64,000 bases of DNA from an uncultured Dysgonomonas sp. (GCF_934668725.1 NZ_CAKUOF010000010.1:1-64000), one strand, 5' to 3'. Positions 35,714-45,305 are shown, counted from the first letter of the stretch. The notes: generated by a model not told the origin, from the sequence alone. Program-made: numbers and translations.

Positions 35714-35748
35714 AAAAAGAGCTATTCATATTTGAATAGCTCTTTTTT
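35714..35748. terminator. bidirectional terminator
   Basis: AGAGCTATTCA (35718-35728) pairs with TGAATAGCTCT (35733-35743), flanked by As and a run of six Ts, between two convergent genes. Confidence 0.92.
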
Positions 35749-35752
35749 AATT

Positions 35753-37384
35753 TTATCCGTCTGCCAAAACATCTTGTCTATCCGGTCCCCAAGGTTCGGG
35801 AGTAGAGTTCTTATTAAAAGGATTAAAATAGTTAATATTAAACTGATCTAAATACTTTAAGAATATTTTCACTCTACTTTCAAATTCATTATAATTTAAA
35901 TTAGCAGCTTTATTATCAGTCCATGCATTTTCGGCTATTGCCATTAATCGGGGATATGTCATAAAGTCAAGCCTTTTTTTATCTTTTATCCGTTCAGTCC
36001 ACACATTAGCTTGCATCCCCAACACCTGTTTTGGATGAGAAGAAATGAGGTTCGAAATATTTCCGGAGAAATTATATACAGTTTCCAACTCATTGAAATC
36101 TCCTGCCCAACGTCGCCCTATCTTATGACTGTCATCTTGTACAAAATCAAAATAACAAGGTATTCGGGGGGTCAATATGATATCAAAACCATCATTTAAA
36201 GCCTGTGTCAACAACTCCGGTTTATCATGCCTCCACCACATAATTATAGCCATATCGGGCGACACTCCTGTATTTAAGATCTCATCCCACCCTATCATTT
36301 TTCGTCCTTTAGCATTTACTATATCGCAAACCCTACGTACGAAATAATGCTCCATACCTATTTCATCTTTTAAATTATGATCTTTTATAAATTTCTGAAT
36401 CTGTGGATCGGTGAACCACGATTGATTCCCGAAATGAACTTCGTCTGCTCCAATATGAATGTACGGTGCAGGGAATAACTCCACTACTTCATCAAAAATA
36501 TTACTGATGAATTCGTAAGTAGTCTCTCTGGCCGGATGAAAAGTAAAATCCTTCCAACGCCCTTCACCACCTCCCGATATTTCGGGATACGAACGTCCTA
36601 CAGCCGTAGCATGTCCGGGCATATCTATTTCGGGTACAACCATAATATGGCGTTGAGCAGCATACTCAACAATCTCTTTTATTTCGTCTTGTGTATAAAA
36701 TGCACTCGGTGCATTCGCATCACTCCAACTTCCTACAGACCCTTCCTGAGTCAACAACGGATATCTCTTTATTTCGATTCTCCACCCCTGCTCATCTGTT
36801 AAATGCCAATGGAAAACATTTAATTTAAGACGAGCCATAATATCGAGGTATTGTTTCACAACGTCTTTCCCCATAAAATGACGGGATTCATCAAGCATAT
36901 ATCCTCTCCAGCCATATACGGGAGCATCCTCAATGAATACAACAGGAACAGTTGATTTAGCATTTTCCGTCTGAATTAGCTGTGCTAAAGTTTGCAGTCC
37001 ATAAAATAGTCCCGCATTGCCCGATGCTTTGCATACTATTTTATCAGTTTGCACATCCAACACATATGCTTCTTTTCCTAATTTGGAATCTAACTGAAGG
37101 TAGATGGCATTTTTAGATATCGCCTTATTATTCTGGTGAGTAACTTGAATTGAAAATTCGTTTTTCAATACATTCTGATAAGCATCCGCTACTGACTTTA
37201 AAGCATCATCTGCATATACTAACTTTGTTTGTAGGTTAAAAGAAAAGTATCCCTGTCCTAAAGAAACTTTCTGTGGTTTAGGAATCACATTTATCTCTGA
37301 ACCTGCATAAGTATTAAGCGATAATGCAAGAAAACAGAAAATAAAAATAACCAACGTAGATAATCGTGTTTTTCTAATGTTCAT
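35753..37384 (-). CDS. GH20 beta-N-acetylhexosaminidase
   Basis: The 543-residue enzyme has a signal peptide (about residues 1-27, no lipobox), the GH20b domain and a barrel with FHWHLTDEQGWRIEIK near 191-206 and the catalytic D314-E315 pair in HIGADEVHFGN. It stops after the barrel and has no C-terminal accessory domains, unlike the 787-residue copy at 21303. It would cleave terminal GlcNAc or GalNAc from host or cell-wall glycans in the periplasm or outside. It is monocistronic. The two copies differ enough in length to suggest different substrates. Confidence 0.94.
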   Translation of the reverse strand: MNIRKTRLSTLVIFIFCFLALSLNTYAGSEINVIPKPQKVSLGQGYFSFNLQTKLVYADDALKSVADAYQNVLKNEFSIQVTHQNNKAISKNAIYLQLDSKLGKEAYVLDVQTDKIVCKASGNAGLFYGLQTLAQLIQTENAKSTVPVVFIEDAPVYGWRGYMLDESRHFMGKDVVKQYLDIMARLKLNVFHWHLTDEQGWRIEIKRYPLLTQEGSVGSWSDANAPSAFYTQDEIKEIVEYAAQRHIMVVPEIDMPGHATAVGRSYPEISGGGEGRWKDFTFHPARETTYEFISNIFDEVVELFPAPYIHIGADEVHFGNQSWFTDPQIQKFIKDHNLKDEIGMEHYFVRRVCDIVNAKGRKMIGWDEILNTGVSPDMAIIMWWRHDKPELLTQALNDGFDIILTPRIPCYFDFVQDDSHKIGRRWAGDFNELETVYNFSGNISNLISSHPKQVLGMQANVWTERIKDKKRLDFMTYPRLMAIAENAWTDNKAANLNYNEFESRVKIFLKYLDQFNINYFNPFNKNSTPEPWGPDRQDVLADG

Positions 37385-37468
37385 AGTAATCTAATATAAA
37401 AGGTTTCAAAAATCAAAATTAAGACTTAATTATATTCTTTCCAACCCAAGCAGATCAATTATAAGTAA

Positions 37469-37498
37469 TATATTTGCTAATTAACATTTAGTTAGCAA
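37469..37498 (+). promoter_or_regulatory. promoter with palindrome over the start site, GNAT gene
   Basis: A TATATTTG box (37469-37476) is overlapped by a 25-bp near-palindrome, TTGCTAATTAA-CAT-TTAGTTAGCAA (37474-37498; 10 of 11 arm positions). The expected start of transcription (about 37483) is inside it, which fits a repressor site. Confidence 0.5.
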
Positions 37499-37515
37499 GA
37501 AGCAAGTAAACAAAT

Positions 37516-38427
37516 ATGGAGAAAGTTTTAATAAATAGTAAGGAATACAATTACATCACAAATTATAAAAACGATGAAAGGTTAAGAAATGACCTCCATA
37601 TATTAACCCAAAAAGTTTGGGGTTTCGACTTCGAAAAGTGGTATAAAAGTGGTTATTGGGGAGACAATTGTCTCTTGTATTCTTTATCGGACGGTCATAA
37701 GATAGTTTCGCACATAACAGTGACTGTAATAGATTTCATTGTTTTAGGTGAGAAGAAAAGATTTGTACAATTAGGTACAGTTACAACTGACGAAGAATAT
37801 AGAAAACAAGGCTTAAATAAATTTCTTCTTGAAAAAGTACTACATGAATGGAAAGATAAATGTGATCTGATCTATCTATTTGCAAATGATAGTGTTTTAA
37901 ACTATTACCCTCTATTCGGTTTTGTTCCAGTAAATGAATATATAGCTACAAAGAAGATAGAGTCTACCAAAAATGCATACAATGTTAGAAAGCTGGACAT
38001 AAATAATCAGTTTGATCACGAGCTGCTCTATAAAAAAGCAAAAAATGCAATTCCGTTATTCAACATTTCAATGGTTGATAATGCGGGACAAATTATGCTT
38101 TACTGCAACTATTTCGATAAATTCAGCTTTAAAGAAAAGCTTTATTATATTGAATCTCTGGATACAATCATTGTAGCTGAATATATAGGCAGTGACCTTA
38201 TCTTATATGACATTTTATCTACCCAAGAAGTTGAGATAGAAGCAATCATTAATGCAATGTCTACAGAACAAACACAAAATGTGGTAATGTACTTCATGCC
38301 TAAAAACAATAAAGATTATGAAATTAAACTTTTAAAAGAGGAAGATACTACCCTATTTGTAATGGGGAATGAGAAAAAATCATTTGAAGAAGAAAAACTT
38401 ATTTTTCCTATATTATCTCATACATAA
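37516..38427 (+). CDS. GNAT family N-acetyltransferase
   Basis: A 303-residue protein with an N-terminal GNAT domain. The acetyl-CoA loop is seen in VQLGTVTTDEEYRKQGLNKFLLEKVL (blocks near 88-113), followed by LIYLFANDSVLNYYPLFGFVPV. The C-terminal half has no clear signature and may be a degenerate second GNAT domain that binds substrate or the partner subunit. It would transfer an acetyl group from acetyl-CoA to an unknown amine. It is a single-gene unit with a possible operator over its start site and a terminator downstream. Confidence 0.8.
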   Translation: MEKVLINSKEYNYITNYKNDERLRNDLHILTQKVWGFDFEKWYKSGYWGDNCLLYSLSDGHKIVSHITVTVIDFIVLGEKKRFVQLGTVTTDEEYRKQGLNKFLLEKVLHEWKDKCDLIYLFANDSVLNYYPLFGFVPVNEYIATKKIESTKNAYNVRKLDINNQFDHELLYKKAKNAIPLFNISMVDNAGQIMLYCNYFDKFSFKEKLYYIESLDTIIVAEYIGSDLILYDILSTQEVEIEAIINAMSTEQTQNVVMYFMPKNNKDYEIKLLKEEDTTLFVMGNEKKSFEEEKLIFPILSHT

Positions 38428-38430
38428 ATA

Positions 38431-38470
38431 AAAAAGAGAATTGCCTTTTATCAGACGATTCTCCTTTTTT
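38431..38470. terminator. terminator between the GNAT and outer-membrane genes
   Basis: GAGAATTG (38436-38443) pairs with CGATTCTC (38456-38463) with one mismatch, flanked by five As and six Ts; the loop is 12 bases. Confidence 0.7.
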
Positions 38471-38492
38471 ATTTATTATATAATGTTTCCTA

Positions 38493-39293
38493 TCAAAAAT
38501 TCCAAGCAAAACCAAATAAGAAATTTACCTGTGCAAACCAGAAGTGCTGTGACGCTTTATCACTGCTCGATGCTGTTGTACGGATACTAGGCATATTGAT
38601 ATATCCTTGTTTTCCTTCGCATCTCAGGAAAAATAAATCCCAAAGCAATACATCTGCTGCAATCTTACCATTCAAGCCGAATCCTGCCAAGTGGAAATCA
38701 TCGTGTCTTTCTTCACTAAATAATGTCGAGTTAGTCTTTGGCAATAAAAAACCTGCTCCAACTCCGGCTATACCATTAATTTTCAGTATACCGCGTTTGT
38801 AGAAATTATGATAATATTCAAACTCCGAATTAATGTAGTTCAATCCGTCAGTATGCTCAAACATAAGAAAGTCTTCGGTCAATCTCACATCTCCATTAGG
38901 TGTAACATGATTTTCAAATCCGGGTCTTACAGTTCCTGATATACTCACTGTTTGATTTTGATCCATCACATATTTCATATGGTCCACACCAATGTTTACA
39001 GCCATATTATCTTTGAAAAAATATCCTATCTTAAAGTTCGTCTGAGGAATAGTAATACGATTGGGCTGTAAATAGTTATGATAACTTACAGGACTAAGTT
39101 TGTCATGAGCAACAACCCTGTGCAATGTAAAATCATAATCGTCACCCTTAAAGTGTATTGTAGAATTTGTGTAGTGGGACCTGTTCCATCCCCAAAAAGC
39201 ATAAAACTTACCTTTTTTATAAGCCGGCTCAGTTTGTGCTATAGCAACAGAGGTAGATATTATTACCAATGCCAATAATAAAAGTTTTTTCAT
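38493..39293 (-). CDS. outer-membrane beta-barrel protein of unknown function
   Basis: A 266-residue protein with a signal peptide (KKLLLLALVIISTSVAIAQ) and an alternating hydrophobic/polar strand pattern ending in FLFGFAWNF with a terminal Phe, the usual mark of Bacteroidetes barrels. Early residues include FYAFWGWNRSHYTNSTIHFKGDDY, and GVGAGFLLPKT lies in the middle. I do not recognise a named family. It may be a small outer-membrane porin or adhesion-type barrel. It is monocistronic and lies next to the efflux operon without evident link. Confidence 0.7.
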   Translation of the reverse strand: MKKLLLLALVIISTSVAIAQTEPAYKKGKFYAFWGWNRSHYTNSTIHFKGDDYDFTLHRVVAHDKLSPVSYHNYLQPNRITIPQTNFKIGYFFKDNMAVNIGVDHMKYVMDQNQTVSISGTVRPGFENHVTPNGDVRLTEDFLMFEHTDGLNYINSEFEYYHNFYKRGILKINGIAGVGAGFLLPKTNSTLFSEERHDDFHLAGFGLNGKIAADVLLWDLFFLRCEGKQGYINMPSIRTTASSSDKASQHFWFAQVNFLFGFAWNF

Positions 39294-39368
39294 TTTCTTA
39301 ATTTATATTAATTTTCAAAGTGCAAATGTACTGTATTTTATTTATAAGGTGAAATTTTTCAACATTAA

Positions 39369-40964
39369 TCAATTCATATCACGACCAACAGCAACTAATG
39401 TAACAGGTTTATATTTAAAGAAATATAGCAATATAACAACTAATAATACAATCCCCATAATCAACATATATCCAAGAATTTCTTTAATACTTATTGTCAA
39501 TGCCTGTATTTGAACTCTCGAATAAAGAGTATTAGTCGCTATACGCTGTGCATCTTCAATGCTCAATCCTTTGAGTATAGAACTTGTATAGGATTGAGAA
39601 TACAAACTAGTAGCAATAGGGTTCAGTTGATCTATACTTTCTGACAAGTGGACTGTATTTTGCTGTTGCAACCGATAGAGCCAATTAGTAAGTATGCTGG
39701 AACCTATTGCAGGAGCCAATACAGAACGGCATCCTATAAGAAAAAATGCATTATATATCAATTGTTGGGGCTCAAGTCCTTGAATTGCATATACGGCCAA
39801 GGCAACAAATAAGATCAACATACCAAGTCCTTTGAGAAACATTGGTATGAATAAATCTTCATATAATCCCATTGGTTCTACCTGAAAATACAGCAAACCA
39901 ATAGCCAGTGTGAAACATGCAAAACCTATGAAGATAAGCCATGCCATCCTCACTGCTTTCTTGAAAAAGTAATAACAGATAAAGCCTCCTAAAACTATTC
40001 CGGGAATCATATATAAATACAATTCATTAGTACGGGTAGTATCTAAACGTAGCACCGAGTTGACATAAGATGCGGTAAGAATAGTAAAAGATGCAAAAAA
40101 CATCATAATGAATGAGAACAGATACACCACTACCGAGTTCCGGTTCTTCAATACACTCAAATCGACAAAAGGTCGTACATCTGTCATCAACTGACGGCGT
40201 ACAAACATCCAGCCAACAACAGGTATAAGAATTGTTGCTATAACGATATTATTCGAAGCAAACCAATCATTTGTTTTGCCATAGGTAGCAACATACAAAA
40301 TGCACATAAAAACAAGCGAACATTGAAAGAAGCTATACCAATCGATTTCTTTATAGGGAATACGGATCAGCTTACGCCCGAATGCCATGAATATCACCAC
40401 TAATACCATGGCAAATAACAGCAATGCAATCATAAAATAATACATGTGCTGCCACTGGTAACGATAAGCAAATTCGGCTGTAATAACAAGTGACAGCTGC
40501 CCCAAAATCAAAGTAATAGGATAAAACTTAGAGTAAAACTCATTTCGGGTATTACTGGGACTAAAAAAAGGCATTATTATAGCAATAATTTCGATCAGAG
40601 TAAATGCTTTAAAATACCCGATAAAGAAACTGCAAACTGTTATTACTTCCATCGAAGTAGTTACAGCACAAATCCAACTCAAGATAAACTGGCAGAAAAG
40701 AACCACCAAAATAATAGTCTTAGTGGTAGCAACCGGTTTTACAATAGGAATAATAGGGTACGCCATAGCCATACCTGCCGAGGCTGCAAAGTACGCCATG
40801 TTTATATCTTCCGACAATACGCCCAAAGCTCCAGAGATGTCGACATTACTTCCTGTATAGGCTCCATTGATAAGCATCACGGGAATCAATACAAGCATGG
40901 CCACCACACAGACCAGCCACTGTGGTACCCAACTTCTGAAATGTTCGCTGCTATTTACCTTCAT
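39369..40964 (-). CDS. MFS efflux permease (DHA2/EmrB-like)
   Basis: A 531-residue inner-membrane transporter with about 14 hydrophobic spans, the DHA2 number. It begins with RSWVPQWLVCVVAMLVLIPVML and has periplasmic loops between later spans; the C-terminal end is basic. It is translated with the HlyD-type gene by a 4-base ATGA overlap, and a TolC gene and a MarR regulator precede it, so it should be the inner-membrane pump of a tripartite drug or toxin exporter. The classic DHA2 motif sequences are degenerate here, so the substrate cannot be judged. Confidence 0.88.
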   Translation of the reverse strand: MKVNSSEHFRSWVPQWLVCVVAMLVLIPVMLINGAYTGSNVDISGALGVLSEDINMAYFAASAGMAMAYPIIPIVKPVATTKTIILVVLFCQFILSWICAVTTSMEVITVCSFFIGYFKAFTLIEIIAIIMPFFSPSNTRNEFYSKFYPITLILGQLSLVITAEFAYRYQWQHMYYFMIALLLFAMVLVVIFMAFGRKLIRIPYKEIDWYSFFQCSLVFMCILYVATYGKTNDWFASNNIVIATILIPVVGWMFVRRQLMTDVRPFVDLSVLKNRNSVVVYLFSFIMMFFASFTILTASYVNSVLRLDTTRTNELYLYMIPGIVLGGFICYYFFKKAVRMAWLIFIGFACFTLAIGLLYFQVEPMGLYEDLFIPMFLKGLGMLILFVALAVYAIQGLEPQQLIYNAFFLIGCRSVLAPAIGSSILTNWLYRLQQQNTVHLSESIDQLNPIATSLYSQSYTSSILKGLSIEDAQRIATNTLYSRVQIQALTISIKEILGYMLIMGIVLLVVILLYFFKYKPVTLVAVGRDMN

Positions 40965-42058
40965 TTTTTAATAGCTTCGGTCTCAACCATCATTCCTGCT
41001 TTTAGCTTCTCCATATCTTCATCCGAAATATCCACAAAATCAATTCTCACAGGAATACGTTGCTGTATCTTCACAAAGTTACCTGCTGAATTATCGGTCG
41101 GTAATAAAGAATATTTAGATCCTGTAGCCAAAGAAATGGAAGTTACTTTTCCCTTAAAGACTTTGTTTGCAATGGCATCAACTTTTATCTTGATTTCCTG
41201 TCCGATATATATATTCTCAATTTGTTTTTCTTTATAATTGGCTATAACCCATTTACCCTCATCCCTTACAAGATTGGTTACTGTTTGACCTGCTTGTATC
41301 AGTTGTCCTTCTTCCAATGTGCGACGTCCCAGGTAACCCGAATAAGGAGCAGTAATCACTGTATAGGAAAGATTTAACTTTGCCAAAGAAAGATCGGCTT
41401 CTTTACGCAGAATATTAGCATCCGTATTACTCCTCTTTTTTTGTGTTTCAGTTGAAGTCGAACGTAACGATTCCTGTTGCCGTATCAATGCATTATAATG
41501 AGCCTTCATTGCCTCATACTCTGTTTTTACCTGATCAAATTGTTGATGAGATACTGCATCAGCTTCCAACAAATTAGCATATCTCTTGTAATCCTGCTCC
41601 GACTTCCACAGCCGAGCTTTGGCTTCTTCAATATTAGCCTGAGAAACAGCAACATTGCTGGATGTTGTCACAATACTGGATGTCAACACTTCGGCTGTTG
41701 CCTCAGCATCCTTCAATGCAGCTTCAGCATCCATAACCTTTAAACGATATTCCCTGTCATCAATAATTAACAGTGTATCACCTGCATTTACTTTTTGGTG
41801 ATCTGTAAAGTATATTTTGCTGACATACCCCGCAACACGTGTATTTACGGGTGATATATATTGCTCTATAGTTGCATCGTTGGTAATTTCGTATCTATAG
41901 TAATTCAGAAAGAAATTACACGCCCATACAATACCTGCAATTGCCAGAATAATAGTAATCCCATTCAATATAAAATTACGCCGCCTCTTATTTCTTAGTT
42001 TTAAATGTATACGACGTAATTCCTGTTTTGCTTCAATTTCAGATTGATTTATATCCAT
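40961..42058 (-). CDS. HlyD/EmrA family membrane fusion protein
   Basis: The 365-residue periplasmic adaptor has one N-terminal span (about 28-50, ILNGITIILAIAGIVWACNFF), a biotinyl-lipoyl-like half (ISPVNTRVAGYVSKIYFTDHQKVNAGDTLLIIDD near 67-100), a coiled-coil arm of roughly 100 residues, and the second lipoyl half with TVITAPYSGYLGRRTLEEGQLIQAG. It bridges the MFS pump to the TolC-type outer-membrane channel. It follows the TolC gene by 72 bases and overlaps the pump gene by 4. Confidence 0.93.
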   Translation of the reverse strand: MDINQSEIEAKQELRRIHLKLRNKRRRNFILNGITIILAIAGIVWACNFFLNYYRYEITNDATIEQYISPVNTRVAGYVSKIYFTDHQKVNAGDTLLIIDDREYRLKVMDAEAALKDAEATAEVLTSSIVTTSSNVAVSQANIEEAKARLWKSEQDYKRYANLLEADAVSHQQFDQVKTEYEAMKAHYNALIRQQESLRSTSTETQKKRSNTDANILRKEADLSLAKLNLSYTVITAPYSGYLGRRTLEEGQLIQAGQTVTNLVRDEGKWVIANYKEKQIENIYIGQEIKIKVDAIANKVFKGKVTSISLATGSKYSLLPTDNSAGNFVKIQQRIPVRIDFVDISDEDMEKLKAGMMVETEAIKK

Positions 42059-42130
42059 AAAATTTTTAAGTACTTGAGACTATTTATTCTCTATTTATTT
42101 AGCTCCTGCCTCCATGCGATATTTGTATAC

Positions 42131-43453
42131 TTATAGCTTACCACAAACATTCAATAATTGATAATAAGTATATACTGCATTCGTTCGGGCTGCGGTCAGC
42201 TTCAATTCCACTTCTAACTGAATTGTGTTGGCATCCAAAAGGTCTGTTAGAATGGCTAATTGATTGAAATATTTTGTGTCTACAATTCTATAATTTTCGT
42301 TTGCCTGTTCTACAGATGTCTCTAACAATTTTACACGCATAAGGGCTTCCTGATGTTTCAGATAAGCAGACTTAACTATCCCTCTAATATTTTGCCTTTG
42401 TTGCTCTTCTGCCAATTCTTGCAAATTAATTTGGGTCTTTGCCATAGATAAAGAATGCTTCCTGTCGAATAATGATGATATTTTGTAAGATAAATTCAAT
42501 GTTATTCCCCAAGAATCTATAAATAAATCCTGAACAGGAGAAGTATTGGGTAAAGGTCTTTGAAATGTATTTCCAATTTGAAGGGATAAGCTAGGTAGAT
42601 AATCAGCCTTAGTAATCTCCAGATTATTCTTTGCCAAAGCAATGTTTGTTTTAGCAATACGCATTTGTGGATATTCAAGATAGGCTGTTTGGATATAATC
42701 TTCGATACTTTTATCTATATTCATTTGTGAACTTAGAAAAGCAGAATCCGGCTCATATACTATACCCTCATCCATCCCTAAAGCTATAGACAACTGTTGG
42801 CAAACCAAAGCTATATTATTGGTTGTTTCTTGATAAAACAGATCGAAATTAGTCAGTTCTATTTCACTTCTTAAAACATCATTCGATGTAATCATTCCCT
42901 CCTCACGCATCTTCCGAATATCCTGAAGCCTGCGTCTTGCCTCATCGATGCTTATAGCATAAATATCTCTTTGCTTGTAAAGGTTATATAAATCGAGATA
43001 TTTAGATACTAGCCACAGTTTAAGATTAGCCTTATCCTGATTTAATGACAACCGGGCTATTTCTTGCTCAAGCTCCGATTTCTTGATTCCATTATTAATA
43101 CGTCCTCCTTCATACAAAGGCTGTACTGCACTCAGCTGGTAGTTCTGCCTCCAATCGGGAGCCGACGGATGTTTTACGAATGAAAGATCTTTATCCAAAA
43201 TAGTAGATGTACCTACATATCCGAATTGACCGACAATGGCAACATCGGGAAGCCTCTTATTTTTTGCTAAAGAGTTCTTTTCATTTGCTATTTCAGTTTT
43301 CAAATAAGTTGACTGAACAATAATACTATGCTCTATTCCTTTTTGGAAAAGCTCTTCTAGCGACAACTTGTACTGTGCACTGGTCTCGAAGGAAAAGAAA
43401 GTAACTAATGAAATAAGCGAAAGTGTAATTGTTCTTTTTATTATTTTAGTCAT
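42131..43453 (-). CDS. TolC-family outer-membrane efflux protein
   Basis: A 440-residue protein with a signal peptide (TLSLISLVTFFSFETSAQ), then the tandem OEP repeats: long helices with SLEELFQKGIEHSIIVQS near 35 and a second copy beginning around 240 (ILYEPDSAFL-like region and AYLEYPQMRIAKTNIALAKNNLEITKADYLPSLSLQIG). It would be the outer-membrane channel of this exporter. It overlaps the marR stop by 8 bases and leads the efflux genes. Confidence 0.93.
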   Translation of the reverse strand: MTKIIKRTITLSLISLVTFFSFETSAQYKLSLEELFQKGIEHSIIVQSTYLKTEIANEKNSLAKNKRLPDVAIVGQFGYVGTSTILDKDLSFVKHPSAPDWRQNYQLSAVQPLYEGGRINNGIKKSELEQEIARLSLNQDKANLKLWLVSKYLDLYNLYKQRDIYAISIDEARRRLQDIRKMREEGMITSNDVLRSEIELTNFDLFYQETTNNIALVCQQLSIALGMDEGIVYEPDSAFLSSQMNIDKSIEDYIQTAYLEYPQMRIAKTNIALAKNNLEITKADYLPSLSLQIGNTFQRPLPNTSPVQDLFIDSWGITLNLSYKISSLFDRKHSLSMAKTQINLQELAEEQQRQNIRGIVKSAYLKHQEALMRVKLLETSVEQANENYRIVDTKYFNQLAILTDLLDANTIQLEVELKLTAARTNAVYTYYQLLNVCGKL

Positions 43454-43868
43454 TGCTTATGATTCCGCTTAATTCTTTCATATAATCGACACAAAATTGA
43501 AGTTTGATTTTATCTGTCGACTCCTCTACTTTCTGATATACAGTTTCAACTATTGTTTTGATTTGTTGATGTAAAGCTTGTCCTTCTTCTGTAAGAACGA
43601 TTAATTTACTTCTCCTGTCTATACTATTTTCTATACGGGTTATTAACCGCCGCCTCTCCATATTATTTAACAAATATGAGAGACTCGATTTATCTTTATG
43701 GGTTTGGTTTGCCAATTCCTGTTGGTTTACAGTATCCTTGCGATACAGGCACCTCATCACCTGAATCATCTCAAAAGTTAGGTCAATCCCCTGCTCTCTG
43801 ATACTTTTTTGTATAGCTTGTCTATAAGAAGCCTGCACCATCAATAGTGCATATACAAATTCTTGCAT
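43446..43868 (-). CDS. MarR family repressor of the efflux operon
   Basis: Starting at the ATG at 43868 the protein has 140 residues and begins MQEFVYALLMVQASYRQAIQ. The winged helix lies at VNQQELANQTHKDKSSLSYLLNNMERRRLITR, with the wing basic in ENSIDRRSKLIVLTEEG. A longer open frame to 43973 would translate straight through the palindromic operator and the promoter, so I reject that start. The gene is first in a four-gene operon with TolC, HlyD and MFS genes and overlaps tolC by 8 bases. It probably represses the operon and responds to a transported compound. Confidence 0.88.
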   Translation of the reverse strand: MQEFVYALLMVQASYRQAIQKSIREQGIDLTFEMIQVMRCLYRKDTVNQQELANQTHKDKSSLSYLLNNMERRRLITRIENSIDRRSKLIVLTEEGQALHQQIKTIVETVYQKVEESTDKIKLQFCVDYMKELSGIISND

Positions 43869-43894
43869 TTTAACAATCTTTTCTGTTTCTGGTA

Positions 43895-43943
43895 CAAAGT
43901 TATAATAAAATAAATTATTAGTTGAATATTCAACTAATAATTT
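43895..43943 (-). promoter_or_regulatory. promoter box and perfect 32-bp palindromic MarR operator
   Basis: A minus-strand TAACTTTG box (43895-43902) lies 27 bases before the marR ATG. Upstream of it is a perfect palindrome at 43912-43943 with arms AAATTATTAGTTGAAT and its complement, around the core TAGTTGAATATTCAACTA. It covers the -33 region. The core resembles known MarR-family sites. Confidence 0.78.
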
Positions 43944-43959
43944 GTATAAAAAGGGAGAC

Positions 43960-43997
43960 AAAAAAATAGCCAACAGAAATTGTTGGCTATTTTTTTA
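43960..43997. terminator. bidirectional terminator after the rhodanese gene
   Basis: AAAAAATAGCCAACA (43961-43975) pairs perfectly with TGTTGGCTATTTTTT (43981-43995) around a 5-base loop. It ends the leftward glpE transcript before the marR promoter. Confidence 0.9.
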
Positions 43998-44023
43998 AGA
44001 ATGATATAGAAAAAATCAGATTA

Positions 44024-44317
44024 TTAGTCTTTCCAAACTTCGTATCCTCCATCTATACTATATACTGTCTCAAATCCTTGAGCTGTTAAGTATTGTGCCA
44101 CCGATTGACTGCTATTTCCATGATAGCACATTACTAAAACAGGAACTTGCTTTTCGGTATTAACTATAAAATCCGATAGATTTTCTTGAGTCAGATGCAA
44201 TGCTTTTTCATCATGTCCTTCTTCAAAACTCTGCGAATCTCTGATATCAATCAATATTGCATTCGAATCTGCAACAAGCATTTCTTTTGCTGCGTCCTTA
44301 TTTATTCTCTTAAACAT
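44024..44317 (-). CDS. glpE: single-domain rhodanese, GlpE-like thiosulfate sulfurtransferase
   Basis: The 97-residue protein is a complete single rhodanese domain: ILIDIRDSQSFEEGH near 21-35 and the active-site loop MCYHGNSSQ with catalytic C64, followed by GFETVYSIDGGYEVWKD. It would move sulfane sulfur from thiosulfate or another donor to a thiol acceptor in the cytoplasm. The active-site loop matches GlpE closely. It stands alone with its own terminator. Confidence 0.88.
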   Translation of the reverse strand: MFKRINKDAAKEMLVADSNAILIDIRDSQSFEEGHDEKALHLTQENLSDFIVNTEKQVPVLVMCYHGNSSQSVAQYLTAQGFETVYSIDGGYEVWKD

Positions 44318-44384
44318 ATATTAAATTCTTTTTCTTATTAAAACAAATACCTATATATAACCGTTACTGCACATTATTGTTCTA

Positions 44385-45245
44385 TCAATGCAAACGGAGA
44401 GTCATTTCATATAAATTGACAAAATTAGAGAAGCCCGTAGTGGATAATATATCTATTAAACGACTATTCTCATCAAGAGTTACAAACTTTATTACTTCAC
44501 TTTCTGTTCTATTCTTTAATTCGCTAATAAGGAACATTTCTAATTGCTTATTCTCCCACCCTCTAAGGATTCTTAGCTGTGGTATATCCCCACGTTTTTT
44601 GTGAATAAGACCAAATGCTACTATTTGCTGATTAAAGCAAAGAGAGCAGTATTCGTAGTTATCAATATTATTGAGAATAGACAACCTTTCATTTTGCCAT
44701 GAAGCCAAAGATGGATAAAAAGACGTATCGTCAAGTCCAAAGTATTCTGCTTTATCAAATTTTACAACATAATCTTTTGAGTAATAATCGACAATTTTAT
44801 TTTTCTTTATTTGAAAGCACTCTAACCTGCGTTGAATTATAAATCCATTTTTCAGATAAAGCTCTATGGCAGGTATATTATTTTCCAAGACCTCCAGTAA
44901 AAAAATTTCTACACTTTTTTGCTTCAGTAAATCAACCAAGTAAGTAAATAATTTATCGGCAATACCCTTACGTCTAAAATCAGGGATTACTCCTGTACCT
45001 CCGTCATAACAATATTTCCGACCTTCTACTTCTCTATATCCGCAGATAATAAATCCTATTAATTTTTCACCGTTAAAACACCCTACTGAATAATTGAAAT
45101 CAATATTACGTGTTACAACCATCTCCTGAAATTGACCAATAGTCATTTGCATAGGTACTTCATAATCGGAGAAAGACTCCATAAAAGCCTCATATACTTC
45201 TTTTAATGAAATACCCTCAAGTAAACGAATTTCTAAGTTTTCCAT
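44385..45245 (-). CDS. GNAT family N-acetyltransferase
   Basis: A 286-residue protein whose first 150 residues are a GNAT domain, with FIICGYREVEGRKYCYDGGTGVIPDFRRKGIADKLFTYL (blocks near 66-105) giving the acetyl-CoA pyrophosphate loop RRKGIA, and EVLENNIPAIELYLKNGF after it. The second half is a weaker, possibly GNAT-like, domain. The substrate is unknown. It is read as a single gene, downstream of the small lipoprotein terminator on the same strand. Confidence 0.85.
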   Translation of the reverse strand: MENLEIRLLEGISLKEVYEAFMESFSDYEVPMQMTIGQFQEMVVTRNIDFNYSVGCFNGEKLIGFIICGYREVEGRKYCYDGGTGVIPDFRRKGIADKLFTYLVDLLKQKSVEIFLLEVLENNIPAIELYLKNGFIIQRRLECFQIKKNKIVDYYSKDYVVKFDKAEYFGLDDTSFYPSLASWQNERLSILNNIDNYEYCSLCFNQQIVAFGLIHKKRGDIPQLRILRGWENKQLEMFLISELKNRTESEVIKFVTLDENSRLIDILSTTGFSNFVNLYEMTLRLH

Positions 45246-45305
45246 CTATTAAACAACCCTAGTTTCACGATACAAATAAACAATAATTATACCGGGCTTC
45301 AAAAC

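Noticed and set aside
43869..43973. Upstream extension of MarR
   Set aside because: It would translate the promoter and the 32-bp palindrome; the ATG at 43868 fits family length.
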